Shown: piece after piece, positions 47,251 to 57,152 of the stretch
Layout of the letters: each line of letters starts with the position of its first letter
Numbering within the stretch: position 1 is the first letter of the stretch
From: Rhodocyclaceae bacterium
Lineage (GTDB): Bacteria > Pseudomonadota > Gammaproteobacteria > Burkholderiales > Rhodocyclaceae
Direction: 5' to 3'
Length of the DNA stretch: 64,000 nt
Assembly (NCBI GenBank): GCA_030682175.1
Contig: JAUXOM010000028.1
Coordinates: 62,001-126,000, forward strand
Made by a program: the position numbers and the translations under genes
Notes under the pieces: generated by a model
Databases searched by the model: none
What the model saw: only the letters and a program-made list of their open reading frames with translations
Told to the model about the DNA's origin: nothing

Positions 47251-47916
47251 TCAGGCCAGCGTGCGACCGAAGAAATCGAGCGTTCTTTGCATGGCCAGCT
47301 TGGCGCAGTCCGGATCATATACTTCCGGTCGCTGCTCGTTGCAGAAGGCGTGCGCGGCGGCGTAACGATATATCTCGGGTTTCTGCCCGGCCGCGCGCAT
47401 GGCCTGTTCGAGCTGATCGACTGCCTGCGGGGTGCACCAGTCATCCAGATTGGCGAAATGGCCCATGAACGGGATGCGGATCTGCGCCGGATCGGCAAAA
47501 TCCTGCGGGGGAATGCCGTACAGGCAGACAGCCGAGGTGACTTCGGGAATGTGCACAGCGGCCGCAATGGTCAGCGCCCCGCCCATGCAGAATCCCATCA
47601 CGCCGACCTTGCCGGCCTGTTGGCGCAAGTGCAATACCGCACCGCGCAGGTCCTGATGCGTCGCGCCGGGAAAATCGAGGCCGTTCATCAGGTGGCTCGC
47701 CTCATCGGGGTCCTGGGTCACCCGGCCATGGTAGAGGTCGGGTGCCAGGGCAGTGAACCCGGCCTCGGCAAAGCGGTCGGCGACGCCGCAGATCTGGGGA
47801 TTGAGCCCCCACCATTCCTGAATGATGATGACGGCAGGCTTGCCGGCCCCGGCCGGCGCAAGGTACCCCGTGCAGCCACTGCCGTCGGGACGCGCAAACT
47901 CGATCATTTCACCCAT
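47251..47916 (-). CDS. Dienelactone hydrolase family protein
   Basis: The 221-residue alpha/beta hydrolase has the family order: VIIIQEWWGLNPQICGVADRFAEAGFTALAPDLYHGR, the cysteine nucleophile elbow VGVMGFCMGGALTIAAA (residues about 101-117), an acid near DDWCTP and AAHAFCNEQRPEVYD with the His. Carboxymethylenebutenolidase hydrolyses dienelactones in chloroaromatic degradation, but many members have other substrates, and no catabolic genes are near. GGAGG six nt before the ATG at 47916 sets the start; a further-upstream frame is excluded by this. Confidence 0.88.
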   Translation of the reverse strand: MGEMIEFARPDGSGCTGYLAPAGAGKPAVIIIQEWWGLNPQICGVADRFAEAGFTALAPDLYHGRVTQDPDEASHLMNGLDFPGATHQDLRGAVLHLRQQAGKVGVMGFCMGGALTIAAAVHIPEVTSAVCLYGIPPQDFADPAQIRIPFMGHFANLDDWCTPQAVDQLEQAMRAAGQKPEIYRYAAAHAFCNEQRPEVYDPDCAKLAMQRTLDFFGRTLA

Positions 47917-48258
47917 GTCATGCCTCCTTCTCGATGAATTGCTGACAACGCCGTCGCGCCAGCGCCGACTTTCGTGGCGTTCGGCCGGACAGGGTCGCCG
48001 CAATCACGTTCCATGCTTGCCGACCAATCAACTGACAGCTTATCTTACGCCCATCACAATAAAATTCATGGCGGCGCCAGTCATGGCCTGCGTGCGCGAA
48101 TTGACTGCCCGCCAGGCGGGAGGCCATTACGATAAAGAGAATACGGGGAGTAGAATCTTGCTTCTTGGCATGGCGACTTCCCATCCGTACGCAAAATGGC
48201 TATAAACCGGGTACGGACATGCCACAAACCAACCCGCGTCATTAACGCTTCACAAGGA
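47917..48258. other. 342-bp intergenic region with one 23-nt element
   Basis: Holds the promoter of the dienelactone hydrolase gene. A complete 23-nt element in reverse orientation with one or two mismatches lies at 47950-47972, 34 bp upstream of that gene. A small hairpin CCCGCCAGGCGGG is near 48107. No ORF or RNA gene is supported apart from the tRNA at the right border. Confidence 0.6.
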
Positions 48259-48343
<85 letters not shown>

Positions 48344-48360
48344 AGGCGTAAGAGGCGCGC

Positions 48361-48388
48361 ATTTTAATGGAAACCGAACGATTGTCAA
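48361..48388 (-). promoter_or_regulatory. Promoter of tRNA-Leu(CAG) overlapping the rnr start
   Basis: On the minus strand TTGACA (48383-48388) and TAAAAT (48361-48366) are 16 bp apart and are followed by GCGCGCC, a GC-rich discriminator. The promoter overlaps the first seven codons of rnr, whose ATG is at 48367. Confidence 0.75.
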
Positions 48389-50604
48389 ACAATACCAAAG
48401 CCAAAGCATCACCCAAGGGCCACAAGCTCTCGAAGATCCGCGCCGCCGATCCGATGATCGAGCGCGAGCGCGCGAATTACGACCATCCGCTGCCAAGCCG
48501 TGAATATATCCTGCAGGTTCTGACCGAGCAGGGCGTGCCGGTTGCATTCGAACGCCTGTGCCAATTGCTCGACATTGCCGATTCCGAGCACGAACCGTTC
48601 AGCCGCCGCCTCGGCGCGATGGCGCGCGAGGCCCAGTTGCTGCAGAACCGGCGCAACGACTGGCTGATTCCCGACAAGGCCGACCTGGTGCGTGGCCGGG
48701 TGCAGGGGCATCCGGACGGCTTCGGCTTCCTCGTGCGCGAGCCAGGTGAACATGGGGGTGCCGACCTGTTCCTGTCCGAAAAGGAAATGGCCAAGGTGCT
48801 GCACGGCGACCATGCGATTGCCCGTGTGGCGGGCATGGATCGCAAGGGGCGGCCCGAGGGCAAGATTGTCGAGGTGACCGAACGCGCCAACCGGCAGGTC
48901 GTCGGTCGCGTCTTCGAGGAGCATGGCGTCTATTACGTCGTCGCCGAAAACAAGCGCATCAGCCAGGACATCCTGATCGCCCCGCCGGAAAAGGGCGATC
49001 GCAAAGCCTTGCGCGCGAAAGCCGGCCAGGTGGTGATGATCGAGATCATCGAACAACCGTCGAAGCAATCGCAACCGATCGGGCGGGTCATCGAGATCCT
49101 TGGCACTTACGCCGATCCCGGCCTGGAAATCGAGATTGCGCTGCGCAAGCATGAGCTGCCTTTCGACTTCTCGAAAGAGACCCAGGCGGAAACGAAGAAG
49201 CTGCCCGATGTCGTGCGCAAGACGGACTGGAAGGGCCGCGAGAACCTGACCGAACTGCCGCTTGTCACCATCGACAGCGAAACGGCCAAGGACTTCGACG
49301 ACGCCGTGTTCTGCGAGCGGCAAGGCAAGGGTTACCGGCTGGTGGTGGCGATTGCCGATGTCTCGCATTACGTGACGGATGGCAGCGCACTCGACACCGA
49401 TGGGCGACTGCGTGGCAACTCGGTGTATTTCCCGCGCCGCGTGATTCCGATGCTGCCGGAAAAGCTCTCGAACGGACTGTGTTCGCTGAACCCGCAGGTC
49501 GAGCGCCTGTGCATGGTCTGCGACATGGACATTGCCGCGACCGGCGCGATCAAGCAGTTTCGCTTCTATTCGGCGGTCATATGGTCACATGCGCGGCTGA
49601 CCTACACCGAAGTCGCCGCGGCGCTTTACGACAAGGACACGGCAGCGCTGCAAAAGATCGGCGGCTTGCTGCCGTATCTGGAAAACCTCGATGCGCTCTA
49701 CCGCGTGCTCGCCAAGGCGCGGGAAAAGCGTGGCGCCATCGATTTCGAGACCGTCGAAACGCGCATGGTGTTCGACGACCAGGGCAAGATTTCCAGCATC
49801 GAACCCTACGAGCGCAACGACGCGCATCGCATCATCGAAGAGTGCATGCTGGCCGCCAACGTCTGCGCCTCGGACTTTCTCAAGGAACGCGAACATCCGG
49901 CGCTCTATCGCGTCCACGAAGGGCCGACGGCGGAGCGGCTGACCAAGCTGCGCGACTTCCTCGCCACCTTCGGCCAGCAACTCGGCGGTGGCGACGAACC
50001 CCACGCCAAGGACTATGCCCAGTTGATCGACAAGATCAAGGACCGGCCGGACAAGCAGTTGCTGCAGATGGTGATGCTGCGCTCGCTGCGCCAGGCGATC
50101 TACAGCCCCGACAATGTCGGGCATTTCGGGCTGGCCTATGAAAGCTACACGCACTTCACCTCGCCGATCCGGCGCTACCCTGACCTGCTGATCCACCGCG
50201 CCATAAAGTCGGCGCTGGCGGGACGGCGTTATGACACGCTGAACTGGGAACAGGTCGGCCTGGCCTGCTCGGCGACCGAACGCCGCGCCGACGAGGCAAC
50301 CCGCGATGTCGAGGCCTGGCTCAAGTGCTGGTACATGCAGGATCGCGTCGGCGAGATTTTCACCGGCAGCATTTCTTCGGTGGTGCCTTTCGGCATTTTC
50401 GTCGCGCTCGACAAAGTGTTCGTCGAAGGTCTGGTGCACGTATCGGATCTCGGTCGCGACTACTTCCACTTCGACGACAAGGCGCATGCCATGGTCGGCG
50501 AACGTAGCGGCAAGCGCTACCGCCTGTCCGACCGCGTCAGCGTGCAACTGGTGCGCGTCGACCTCGAGCAGAACAAGATCGATTTCCGCCTCGCCGAAGA
50601 ATGA
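48367..50604 (+). CDS. rnr: Ribonuclease R
   Basis: The 745-residue 3'-5' exoribonuclease has an N-terminal helix-turn-helix (about 30-95), two cold-shock domains (about 100-235), the RNB catalytic domain (TIDSETAKDFDDAVFCE with the metal Asp residues, about 300-316; PYERNDAHRIIEECMLAAN; YTHFTSPIRRYPDLLIHRAI) and a C-terminal S1 domain (GEIFTGSISSVVPFGIFVALDKVFVEGLVHVSDLG). It degrades structured RNA and helps ribosome quality control. No Shine-Dalgarno is seen before 48367. Residues about 613-620 (KSALAGRR) lie on a perfect 23-nt element without apparent length change. It heads the group with rlmB. Confidence 0.96.
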   Translation: METERLSNNTKAKASPKGHKLSKIRAADPMIERERANYDHPLPSREYILQVLTEQGVPVAFERLCQLLDIADSEHEPFSRRLGAMAREAQLLQNRRNDWLIPDKADLVRGRVQGHPDGFGFLVREPGEHGGADLFLSEKEMAKVLHGDHAIARVAGMDRKGRPEGKIVEVTERANRQVVGRVFEEHGVYYVVAENKRISQDILIAPPEKGDRKALRAKAGQVVMIEIIEQPSKQSQPIGRVIEILGTYADPGLEIEIALRKHELPFDFSKETQAETKKLPDVVRKTDWKGRENLTELPLVTIDSETAKDFDDAVFCERQGKGYRLVVAIADVSHYVTDGSALDTDGRLRGNSVYFPRRVIPMLPEKLSNGLCSLNPQVERLCMVCDMDIAATGAIKQFRFYSAVIWSHARLTYTEVAAALYDKDTAALQKIGGLLPYLENLDALYRVLAKAREKRGAIDFETVETRMVFDDQGKISSIEPYERNDAHRIIEECMLAANVCASDFLKEREHPALYRVHEGPTAERLTKLRDFLATFGQQLGGGDEPHAKDYAQLIDKIKDRPDKQLLQMVMLRSLRQAIYSPDNVGHFGLAYESYTHFTSPIRRYPDLLIHRAIKSALAGRRYDTLNWEQVGLACSATERRADEATRDVEAWLKCWYMQDRVGEIFTGSISSVVPFGIFVALDKVFVEGLVHVSDLGRDYFHFDDKAHAMVGERSGKRYRLSDRVSVQLVRVDLEQNKIDFRLAEE
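50205..50227 (+). repeat. Dispersed 23-nt element inside rnr
   Basis: Perfect consensus copy in frame, read as KSALAGRR just after the conserved YPDLLIHRAI segment of the RNB domain. The frame differs from the waaF and queA copies. Confidence 0.85.
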
Positions 50605-51056
50605 TGAAATTTGAATATGCCCGGGCCTCGCCGGCGACGCGCGAGGCCTTGCGGCTCGGCATGCGCGACCGCGCCGAGCAGTTCCATATCTGGCTCATGG
50701 AGGGCCAGCTCAAGCAGGTGATCGAGGTGGTCAGTCGCGTGCCGGCGGCGCTCGCCGACCTGCTGCCGGTCGTCGCCAATCCCGATGCCAGCATCAACGT
50801 GCGCATCGGCGCCAGCGCGGTATTCGAACGCCAGGCGGCTACGCCCGCGCTGCAGGCGCTGGTGCCGGCGCTCGGCATGCTGAGCATGCACGGCGACGCC
50901 CGCGTGCGCGCCGAAGCCTGTTACTTCCTCGGGCTGAGCGGGACGCCGGCTGCCGCGCGTTATCTGGAAGTACGCCTGGACGATCCGGCTGCCGAGGTCA
51001 GGGAGATCGCGGCGGAAAGTCTGGAAGAATTAACCACCAAGGAGCCCCCAACATGA
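50601..51056 (+). CDS. HEAT-repeat protein
   Basis: The 151-residue protein is built of helical HEAT-like pairs: VSRVPAALADLLPVVANPDASINVRIGASAVFERQA (about 47-82), LVPALGMLSMHGDARVRAEACYFLGLSGTPAA (about 87-118) and YLEVRLDDPAAEVREIAAESLEEL (about 120-143). Such proteins are binding scaffolds with no catalytic site. The start overlaps the rnr stop and its own stop overlaps yeaD (ATGA), so it is in the rnr operon; a part in RNA metabolism is only inferred. Confidence 0.8.
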   Translation: MMKFEYARASPATREALRLGMRDRAEQFHIWLMEGQLKQVIEVVSRVPAALADLLPVVANPDASINVRIGASAVFERQAATPALQALVPALGMLSMHGDARVRAEACYFLGLSGTPAAARYLEVRLDDPAAEVREIAAESLEELTTKEPPT

Positions 51057-51958
51057 CGACTATCGACGAACTCAAGCGCCGCTTCGCCAGCGCCGATTTT
51101 CTATCCTTCACTGAAATTGCGCCTGGCTTTGTTGCCGTTCAGGTCGCGACACCTTTCTCGAAGTGCACCGTCGCCTTGCAGGGCGCGCATGTGACGAGCT
51201 GGCAACCGCAGGGTCAGAAGCCGGTGATCTGGCTGTCGTCCCAGGCCAAATTTTCCCCGGGCAAATCGATCCGCGGTGGCGTGCCACTGTGCTGGCCGTG
51301 GTTCGGCCAACATGCAACGGAAGCAGGCTATCCCGGTCACGGTTTCGCCCGCACCATTCCCTGGACATTGCTCGATGCGCGGCGGCTGCCCGACGGTCGC
51401 GTGCGCCTCGAATTCAAGCCGGAGATGAGCGACGCGGCGCTCGCGCAGTGGCCGCATGCCTCGATCGTGCGCTACAACGTCACCGTCGGCCAGGAACTCG
51501 TCGTCGCACTCGTTACCCGGAACTCCGGCAGCGTACCCTTCCAGCTCGGTCAGGCGCTGCACACTTATTTCACGGTCGGCGACATCGGCCAGACCAGCAT
51601 CGCCGGACTCGCCGGCTGCACCTACATCGACAAGCTGGCCGGCGGCAAGCGCAAGAAGCAAAAGGGTGCGGTGACCTTCACCGGCGAAACAGACCGTGTC
51701 TATCTCGGTACGGCGGGCTGCTGCGGGATCATCGATCCGGTATTGAAGCGCACCATCCTCATCACCAGCACCGGCAGCCGCTCCACCGTGGTGTGGAACC
51801 CGGGCGCGGCAAAGGCGGCGCAGATGGGCGATTTCGGCCGGCAGGGTGAACAGCGGATGGTCTGCGTCGAGACCGCGAATGCCGCCGACGACGTGATCGA
51901 CCTCGCGCCGGGCGAAACACATCGCATGACCGCGCAGTACCGCATCATCAATTCATGA
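51053..51958 (+). CDS. D-hexose-6-phosphate mutarotase (aldose epimerase family)
   Basis: The 301-residue protein is YeaD-like: [42 protein letters not shown] (signature of this subgroup, residues about 72-88), [14 protein letters not shown] with the His, [10 protein letters not shown] with the Glu, and [17 protein letters not shown]. It interconverts anomers of glucose-6-phosphate. Its start and stop overlap the neighbouring genes by 4 bp. The N-terminal [12 protein letters not shown] (about residues 7-18) overlaps a diverged 23-nt element. Confidence 0.88.
   Translation: MTTIDELKRRFASADFLSFTEIAPGFVAVQVATPFSKCTVALQGAHVTSWQPQGQKPVIWLSSQAKFSPGKSIRGGVPLCWPWFGQHATEAGYPGHGFARTIPWTLLDARRLPDGRVRLEFKPEMSDAALAQWPHASIVRYNVTVGQELVVALVTRNSGSVPFQLGQALHTYFTVGDIGQTSIAGLAGCTYIDKLAGGKRKKQKGAVTFTGETDRVYLGTAGCCGIIDPVLKRTILITSTGSRSTVVWNPGAAKAAQMGDFGRQGEQRMVCVETANAADDVIDLAPGETHRMTAQYRIINS
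51078..51100 (-). repeat. Diverged 23-nt element inside the mutarotase gene
   Basis: About four mismatches in 23; read in frame as RRFASADF, parallel to RRTASADF in pgeF. Least certain of the coding copies. Confidence 0.5.
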
Positions 51959-52692
51959 GCGAAGAAACCCGACTGATCCACGGCTTCCACGCCGTCGTCG
52001 CCAAGCTGCGCCAGGACGCCGCCGGCGTGCGCGAAATCTATCTCGCAGCAGGACGGCAGGACGCTCGCGCCAAAGACCTCGTCAAGCTGGCCGGCGAGCG
52101 CGGCATCCGCATCGTCAGTGTCGATACGGCGCGTCTCGATGGCATGGCGAAGGGCGAGAGCCATCAGGGCGTGGTGGCCAGCGTGGCCACCCGGCAGCGC
52201 TATGTGACGCTCGACGACGTGCTGGACAGTCTTGCCGAGCCGGCCCTGCTGCTGGTGCTCGACGGCGTCACCGACCCGCACAACCTGGGCGCCTGCCTGC
52301 GCGTGGCCGACGCCGCCGGCGCGCATGCCGTGGTGGCGCCCAAGGATCGTGCCTGCGGCCTGAATGCCACGGCCATCAAGGTCGCCAGTGGCGCCGCCGA
52401 CACCGTGCCCTACATCGTCGTGACCAATCTCGCCCGTTCGCTGCGCGAGATCAAGGAACGCGGCATCTGGACCATCGGCGCCGCCGGTGAGGCGACGCGC
52501 GACCTGTATGCCATCGAACAGAAGGGTGCAACCGCCTGGGTGCTGGGCGCCGAGGGCGAAGGCCTGCGACGCCTGACGAAGGACACCTGCGACGAACTGG
52601 CGAAGATCCCGATGTACGGCTCGGTCGCAAGCCTCAATGTGTCGGTGGCTGCGGGGATCTGCCTGTTCGAGGCGCGCCGCCAGCGGGGGTAG
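51955..52692 (+). CDS. rlmB: 23S rRNA (guanosine-2'-O-)-methyltransferase
   Basis: The 245-residue SPOUT methyltransferase has an N-terminal RNA-binding domain ([12 protein letters not shown]) and the three knot motifs: [28 protein letters not shown] (about 97-124), [14 protein letters not shown] (about 183-196) and [23 protein letters not shown] (about 210-232). It modifies G2251. The ATG overlaps the mutarotase stop. The rnr-rlmB association is conserved. After the stop a fragment of the GC-rich repeat fills the 53-bp gap to the convergent signalling operon. Confidence 0.95.
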   Translation: MSEETRLIHGFHAVVAKLRQDAAGVREIYLAAGRQDARAKDLVKLAGERGIRIVSVDTARLDGMAKGESHQGVVASVATRQRYVTLDDVLDSLAEPALLLVLDGVTDPHNLGACLRVADAAGAHAVVAPKDRACGLNATAIKVASGAADTVPYIVVTNLARSLREIKERGIWTIGAAGEATRDLYAIEQKGATAWVLGAEGEGLRRLTKDTCDELAKIPMYGSVASLNVSVAAGICLFEARRQRG

Positions 52693-52745
52693 GCCCGCCC
52701 TTTCCGTTCTCCCCGCGCGTCGAGGTGGCGGTTGACGCGTTGCAC

Positions 52746-55718
52746 TCAGGGTATCAATATCATTTCGGCTGCCGGCATCGGTCTGGCGAACAGATAGCCT
52801 TGGCCGTAATCGCAGCCTGCTGCTTTCAGCATCTCGCATTGCTCCGACGTTTCGACGCCTTCGGCGATCACCTTGAGACCGAGCTTGTGGGCCATGACGA
52901 TGATGGCTTCGACAATGGCCTGGTCGCCACGATCGGCAGCCATGTCGCGCACGAAGGTTTGATCGATCTTGAGGAAGTCGAGGGGGAATTTTTTCAGGTA
53001 AGACATTGCCGAGTAGCCGGTGCCGAAATCGTCGAGAGAAATCCGGAAACCGGCATCGCGGAATTTCATCAATTTATCCGCGATTTCCGGCCGGTCGTCG
53101 AGCAACACACCTTCGGTGATCTCGATGGCGATGCACTTGGCCGGCAGGCCGATCTCTATCAGGTAATCAATCCAGGTTTCTTGCGTATTACCCGAAAAAA
53201 ACTGGCGCGGCGACTTGTTGACGCTGATCTGGATAAGCGCGTCATCGGTTGCCTTCAGCAACCCCGCGTCGTACCAGCGTTTGGCCGTGCGTGCCGCTTC
53301 CTTGAACACCCAGTCGCCGATCTCGTTGATGAGGCCGATTTCTTCGGCGATCGGAATGAAGTGCGCCGGACTGACCATGCCGTGCGTGGGATGGTGCCAG
53401 CGCAGCAGCGCCTCAGCCTTGAAAATGCGCCCCGTGGCCAGCTCCACGATCGGCTGCAAATACACTTCGAGTTGATCGGTGGCGATGGCATTGCGCAAAT
53501 CGTTGCTGAACAATAGCCGTGTTTGTGCGGCCACCTGCATTGATGTCGTGAAATAACTGAAGCGGTTGCGGCCCTGCGCCTTGGCCGCATACATGGCCTG
53601 GTCGGCATTTTTCAGCAGGGATTCGACGTTATCGGCGTCGCCCGGAAAAATCGTGATGCCGAGGCTGGCGGTAACGAAGACCGACTCCGTGTCGAGCACA
53701 AAGGGCTCCGCCAATGCCAGGAGAATTTCCTGGGCGACCTTGCTGACACGGTCGGTGTCGGCGAGGTCGGACATGATGACCGTAAATTCGTCACCACCAA
53801 GACGCGCCACGGTATCGGTGGTGCGCACGCAGTCGCGGACACGGTGCGCCGCCTCGATCAGCAAAAGATCGCCGGTATGGTGGCCGAGGGCATCGTTCAC
53901 TTCCTTGAAGCGGTCGAGGTCGACGAACAACAACGCGACATGCAGTTTCGCGCGCTGCGCCTTTCTGATTTCCTGCTGCAGGCGGTCCAGGAACAGGCGG
54001 CGGTTGGGCAATTCGGTGAGGGAATCGTAGTTGGCCTGCCGCCAGATGGTTTCCTCTGTGCGTTTTTTTTCTGTGATGTCGCAAAACATGGCGATGCGCC
54101 GCAGCACTTTGCCATTGCCGTCGTAGATGGTATTGATCGCCAGCTGTTCTGGATATTCCTCGCCGTTTTTGCGCCGATTCCATATCTCACCCTGCCAGCA
54201 GCCGGTCGTTTCCAGGGCGTGCCACATCTCCTGATAAAAAGGCAGTTCATGCCGTCCGCTTTTCAGCAGCCGCGTGTCCTGGCCGATGGCTTCGTGCGCG
54301 GCGTAGCCGGTTACGTGCGTGAAGGCCGGATTGATGGCGATAATGCGGTTATCGGCATCCGCTACCGTGATCGCTTCGCCGATGGCCTGGTGCACCGAGG
54401 CAGCGATCTGTAGTTCGTTTTCGGTGCGCTTGCGCTCTATGGCAAGTCCGGCCAGTTGGGCGACCTCGCGCATCAACTCGATATCGCTGACGTCAGGGGT
54501 GGCCGGGAGTTCCCAGTAAAAGGCGAAAACGCCGAGCACCGTGCCGTTCATGGCAAGGATCGGTTCCGACCAGCACGATACCTGCTTGCCCGCTAATGAC
54601 GGTGGCCGACAAACAGCGCAGGAAGGATGGGCATCGATGTCGTCGATAACCAGGCGCTGGCCGCGACTCGCCGCCGTCGCGCAGGCGGCGCAACCACCAT
54701 CGCCGAAGACGCGATTCGACTGCTGCGGGGCCGCGCCATAAATCAATTGCTGGCCGGCCTCATCCAGCACCAGGATGGAGCAGGACATACCGCGGGTCTG
54801 GCGCTCGGCACCCTCGGCGATCAGACGCAGTATCTCCGGTAAAGTGGCATCCCCGGCAAGCTGGCCAGTGACCTCACTGCGCGTGCGCTGCCGCTCCTCG
54901 CCGCGCTTGCGCCCGGTGATTTCAAGATTGTTGCCCAGATATCCGGTGATCTCTCCCTGCGGGTTGCGCAAGGCGACGGCATTGCCGTTCACCCAGCTGA
55001 GCTTGCCGTCGGGACGCAGGAAGCGAAAGTCCATCGAACAGTCACTGTCAGGCGACAGCGGCTTGCGCCAGATGGATGCGACGGCATCCCGGTCGTCCGG
55101 ATGGATCGTCCGGGTCCACCCCTCACCAGCGGCTTCGGCGGCGGAAAGACCGGAGATTTCGCACCAGCGAGGGTTCACAAAAAGACATTTGCCCGCGGTG
55201 TCTATCTGGTAGATGCCTACGGGCGCATGGGTGACCAGCGTGCGGAAGCGTTCCTCGCTTTCCCTGAGTTCGGATACCCTCTCCCTGATTTTCGTTTCCA
55301 GCTGTGCTTGATTGGATTCGAGCTGGCGGCGCTGGCGGTACAGTTCGCAGAAGACTTTTACCTTGCTCTTGAGGATGTGGGGTTCAAAGGGTTTGATCAG
55401 GTAATCGACCGCCCCCAGTTCATAGCCCTTGAATTGAAGCCGGATATCCTTCATCCCGGCGGTGACGAAGATGATGGGGAGGTGCCGTGTCTTGGGGTTG
55501 GACCGCATCAATTCGGCTGTTTCGAAGCCATCCATGCCGGGCATCTGCACATCCAGCAGCACCAGCGCAAAATCCTGCTTCAGGGTATGGCGCAGCGCAT
55601 CGTTGCCCGACCCGGCCTTGACCAGATTGAGCCCCTGATTGGCCAGGACTGCCTCCAGCGCCACCAGGTTTTCCGGGCGATCGTCGACCAGCAGCAGTGC
55701 CACCCCGTCATCAGTCAT
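52746..55718 (-). CDS. REC-PAS-GAF-PAS-GGDEF-EAL cyclic-di-GMP enzyme
   Basis: The 990-residue cytoplasmic protein starts with a receiver domain (ALLLVDDRPENL; phospho-acceptor Asp56 in LLDVQMPG; Lys in YLIKPF). It continues with a PAS/PAC (about 155-275), a GAF (about 290-430; cysteine-rich CAACAT and SCAVCRPP), a second PAS (about 440-560), a GGDEF domain with intact RLGGDEF (about 565-725) and an EAL domain with intact KAEALLRWHHP and DDFGTGYS (about 745-985). Both synthesis and hydrolysis of cyclic-di-GMP are possible. GAGGAGG before the ATG at 55718 sets the start; the gene overlaps cheB by 8 bp. It is the probable output of the upstream hybrid kinase. Confidence 0.95.
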   Translation of the reverse strand: MTDDGVALLLVDDRPENLVALEAVLANQGLNLVKAGSGNDALRHTLKQDFALVLLDVQMPGMDGFETAELMRSNPKTRHLPIIFVTAGMKDIRLQFKGYELGAVDYLIKPFEPHILKSKVKVFCELYRQRRQLESNQAQLETKIRERVSELRESEERFRTLVTHAPVGIYQIDTAGKCLFVNPRWCEISGLSAAEAAGEGWTRTIHPDDRDAVASIWRKPLSPDSDCSMDFRFLRPDGKLSWVNGNAVALRNPQGEITGYLGNNLEITGRKRGEERQRTRSEVTGQLAGDATLPEILRLIAEGAERQTRGMSCSILVLDEAGQQLIYGAAPQQSNRVFGDGGCAACATAASRGQRLVIDDIDAHPSCAVCRPPSLAGKQVSCWSEPILAMNGTVLGVFAFYWELPATPDVSDIELMREVAQLAGLAIERKRTENELQIAASVHQAIGEAITVADADNRIIAINPAFTHVTGYAAHEAIGQDTRLLKSGRHELPFYQEMWHALETTGCWQGEIWNRRKNGEEYPEQLAINTIYDGNGKVLRRIAMFCDITEKKRTEETIWRQANYDSLTELPNRRLFLDRLQQEIRKAQRAKLHVALLFVDLDRFKEVNDALGHHTGDLLLIEAAHRVRDCVRTTDTVARLGGDEFTVIMSDLADTDRVSKVAQEILLALAEPFVLDTESVFVTASLGITIFPGDADNVESLLKNADQAMYAAKAQGRNRFSYFTTSMQVAAQTRLLFSNDLRNAIATDQLEVYLQPIVELATGRIFKAEALLRWHHPTHGMVSPAHFIPIAEEIGLINEIGDWVFKEAARTAKRWYDAGLLKATDDALIQISVNKSPRQFFSGNTQETWIDYLIEIGLPAKCIAIEITEGVLLDDRPEIADKLMKFRDAGFRISLDDFGTGYSAMSYLKKFPLDFLKIDQTFVRDMAADRGDQAIVEAIIVMAHKLGLKVIAEGVETSEQCEMLKAAGCDYGQGYLFARPMPAAEMILIP

Positions 55719-56322
55719 CTCGCCCTCCTCGCTGGCGCGGACTCGTGGCGCATTGTGACGCCAGTTCCTGCAACAGGGCTGCCAGGCCATTCAAGGCAAC
55801 GACATAGTCAACCCCGGTCGCCGCCAGTGCGGCCTGGGGCATTTGCTGGGCTTCGGCGTCAGCCGGATCCTGGACAATGGCGACACCGCCTCTTTCCTTG
55901 ATGGTCCTTAACCCCCGGCTGCCATCGAAGTTGGCTCCGGTCAGGACAACGCCGATCAAGTCCGGCCCAAAGACTTCTGCCGCCGATTCGAACAGGACAT
56001 CTACCGAAGGGCGGGCAAAACTCACATGAGGGTCCGCGGAAAGCGCCAGAAAGCCCCCGTGCTCAACCAGCAGGTGATAGTTGGCCGGCGCCAGGTAAAC
56101 CGTACCAGGAAGGATTTCGTCCTGTTCGTCGGCTTCCTTGACACGCAAAAGACAACGTTCGCCGAGCAGTTTCACCAGGCCACTCCCCGCATTCGGGCCA
56201 ATATGCTGAACGATCAGGATGGGCAGCGGAAATTCCGCCGGCAATTGACCGAGCAGTTTTGCGAGTGCGGACACCCCACCGGTGGAGACACCAATCACCA
56301 CGGCCTGAAAGCTTCTAGCCAT
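55711..56322 (-). CDS. CheB-type methylesterase domain protein lacking receiver
   Basis: The 203-residue protein consists only of the CheB catalytic domain: VIGVSTGGVSALAKLLGQLP (catalytic Ser), LIVQHIGPNAGSGL (His), YLAPANYHLLVEH and GVVLTGANFDGSRGLRTIKERGG (Asp). Classical CheB has an N-terminal receiver domain, absent here, so it is not switched by direct phosphorylation. It overlaps cheR by 8 bp and the GGDEF-EAL gene by 8 bp. No chemoreceptor, CheA or CheW is nearby, so its substrate may be the kinase or another receptor. Confidence 0.9.
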   Translation of the reverse strand: MARSFQAVVIGVSTGGVSALAKLLGQLPAEFPLPILIVQHIGPNAGSGLVKLLGERCLLRVKEADEQDEILPGTVYLAPANYHLLVEHGGFLALSADPHVSFARPSVDVLFESAAEVFGPDLIGVVLTGANFDGSRGLRTIKERGGVAIVQDPADAEAQQMPQAALAATGVDYVVALNGLAALLQELASQCATSPRQRGGRDD

Positions 56323-57142
56323 AACGCTTTCTGTAGATGCGCAGGGGGGGGGACAGTTCCGCGTAGTGCTCGCCCACTTGCCTTTTCTCCAGAGTTTCCT
56401 TGAGACCAAGGCAGAGAAATCCACCCGGCAGCAGGCTGCTGTCGAAAAGGCGCAGGCAGCGCTCCTTGAGCGCAGGCTTGAAATAGATCATGACGTTGCG
56501 GCACAGGACCATGTTCATTTCCCCGAACTCTCCATCGACCGCCAGATTGTGCGGGGCGAAGACGATGTGCTTTTTCAGGGCAGCAGACAGGATGGCACGA
56601 TCATAGCGGGCGGTGTAGTAATCGGCAAAGGAGGCGCTGCCACCGCTTTTCTGGTAATTGCGCGTAAACCGCTGCATCTCCATGATCGGCATGACACCTT
56701 CGCTGGCTTTTTGCAGCACCGTCTCGTTAATATCCGTGGCATAAATGCGGTAGCGCCCCGCCATGCCTTCTTCGTTCAACAGGATCGCCATGGAATACGC
56801 TTCCTCGCCCGTGGCGCAGCCGGCGTGCCAGATCTTGACGAAGGGATAGGTCTTGAGAAAAGGGACCACCTGCTCCCGCATCGCCCTGAAAAATTCCGGG
56901 TCGCGGAACATTTCGGTGACATTGACGGTGATGCCCCGCAACAGCGACTCGAAGACTTCGCGCTCGCGCAGCAGCCGCGACTGGGCCTGCGAAAAGGTGT
57001 CGAATGCAGACTCGGCCAGCCAATGGGTCAGCCGGCGCTTGATCGAGGCGGCGGCATAGTCGCGGAAATCGTAACCGTAAATCTGCTGCACACCTTCCAG
57101 CAGGAGGCGAATTTCCACGTCTGCCACTTCAGCGTGCTTCAT
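56315..57142 (-). CDS. CheR-type protein-glutamate methyltransferase
   Basis: The 275-residue protein has the N-terminal helical CheR domain (YGYDFRDYAAASIKRRL, residues about 22-38) and the SAM-dependent catalytic domain with VTEMFRDPEFF, KIWHAGCATGEEAYSMAILL (SAM site, about 103-122), IYATDINETVLQKA and NMVLCRNVMIYF. It transfers methyl groups to glutamates of receptors. The start lies 10 bp downstream of the hybrid kinase stop and the stop overlaps cheB, so the four genes form one unit. The lack of a tetrapeptide-binding pentapeptide partner or MCP here suggests a non-chemotactic role. Confidence 0.92.
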   Translation of the reverse strand: MKHAEVADVEIRLLLEGVQQIYGYDFRDYAAASIKRRLTHWLAESAFDTFSQAQSRLLREREVFESLLRGITVNVTEMFRDPEFFRAMREQVVPFLKTYPFVKIWHAGCATGEEAYSMAILLNEEGMAGRYRIYATDINETVLQKASEGVMPIMEMQRFTRNYQKSGGSASFADYYTARYDRAILSAALKKHIVFAPHNLAVDGEFGEMNMVLCRNVMIYFKPALKERCLRLFDSSLLPGGFLCLGLKETLEKRQVGEHYAELSPPLRIYRKRYG

Positions 57143-57152
57143 GGTCGCCGCG

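Noticed and set aside
55711-57142. A complete chemotaxis operon
   Set aside because: Only CheR and a receiver-less CheB are present; no CheA, CheW, CheY or receptor genes flank them.
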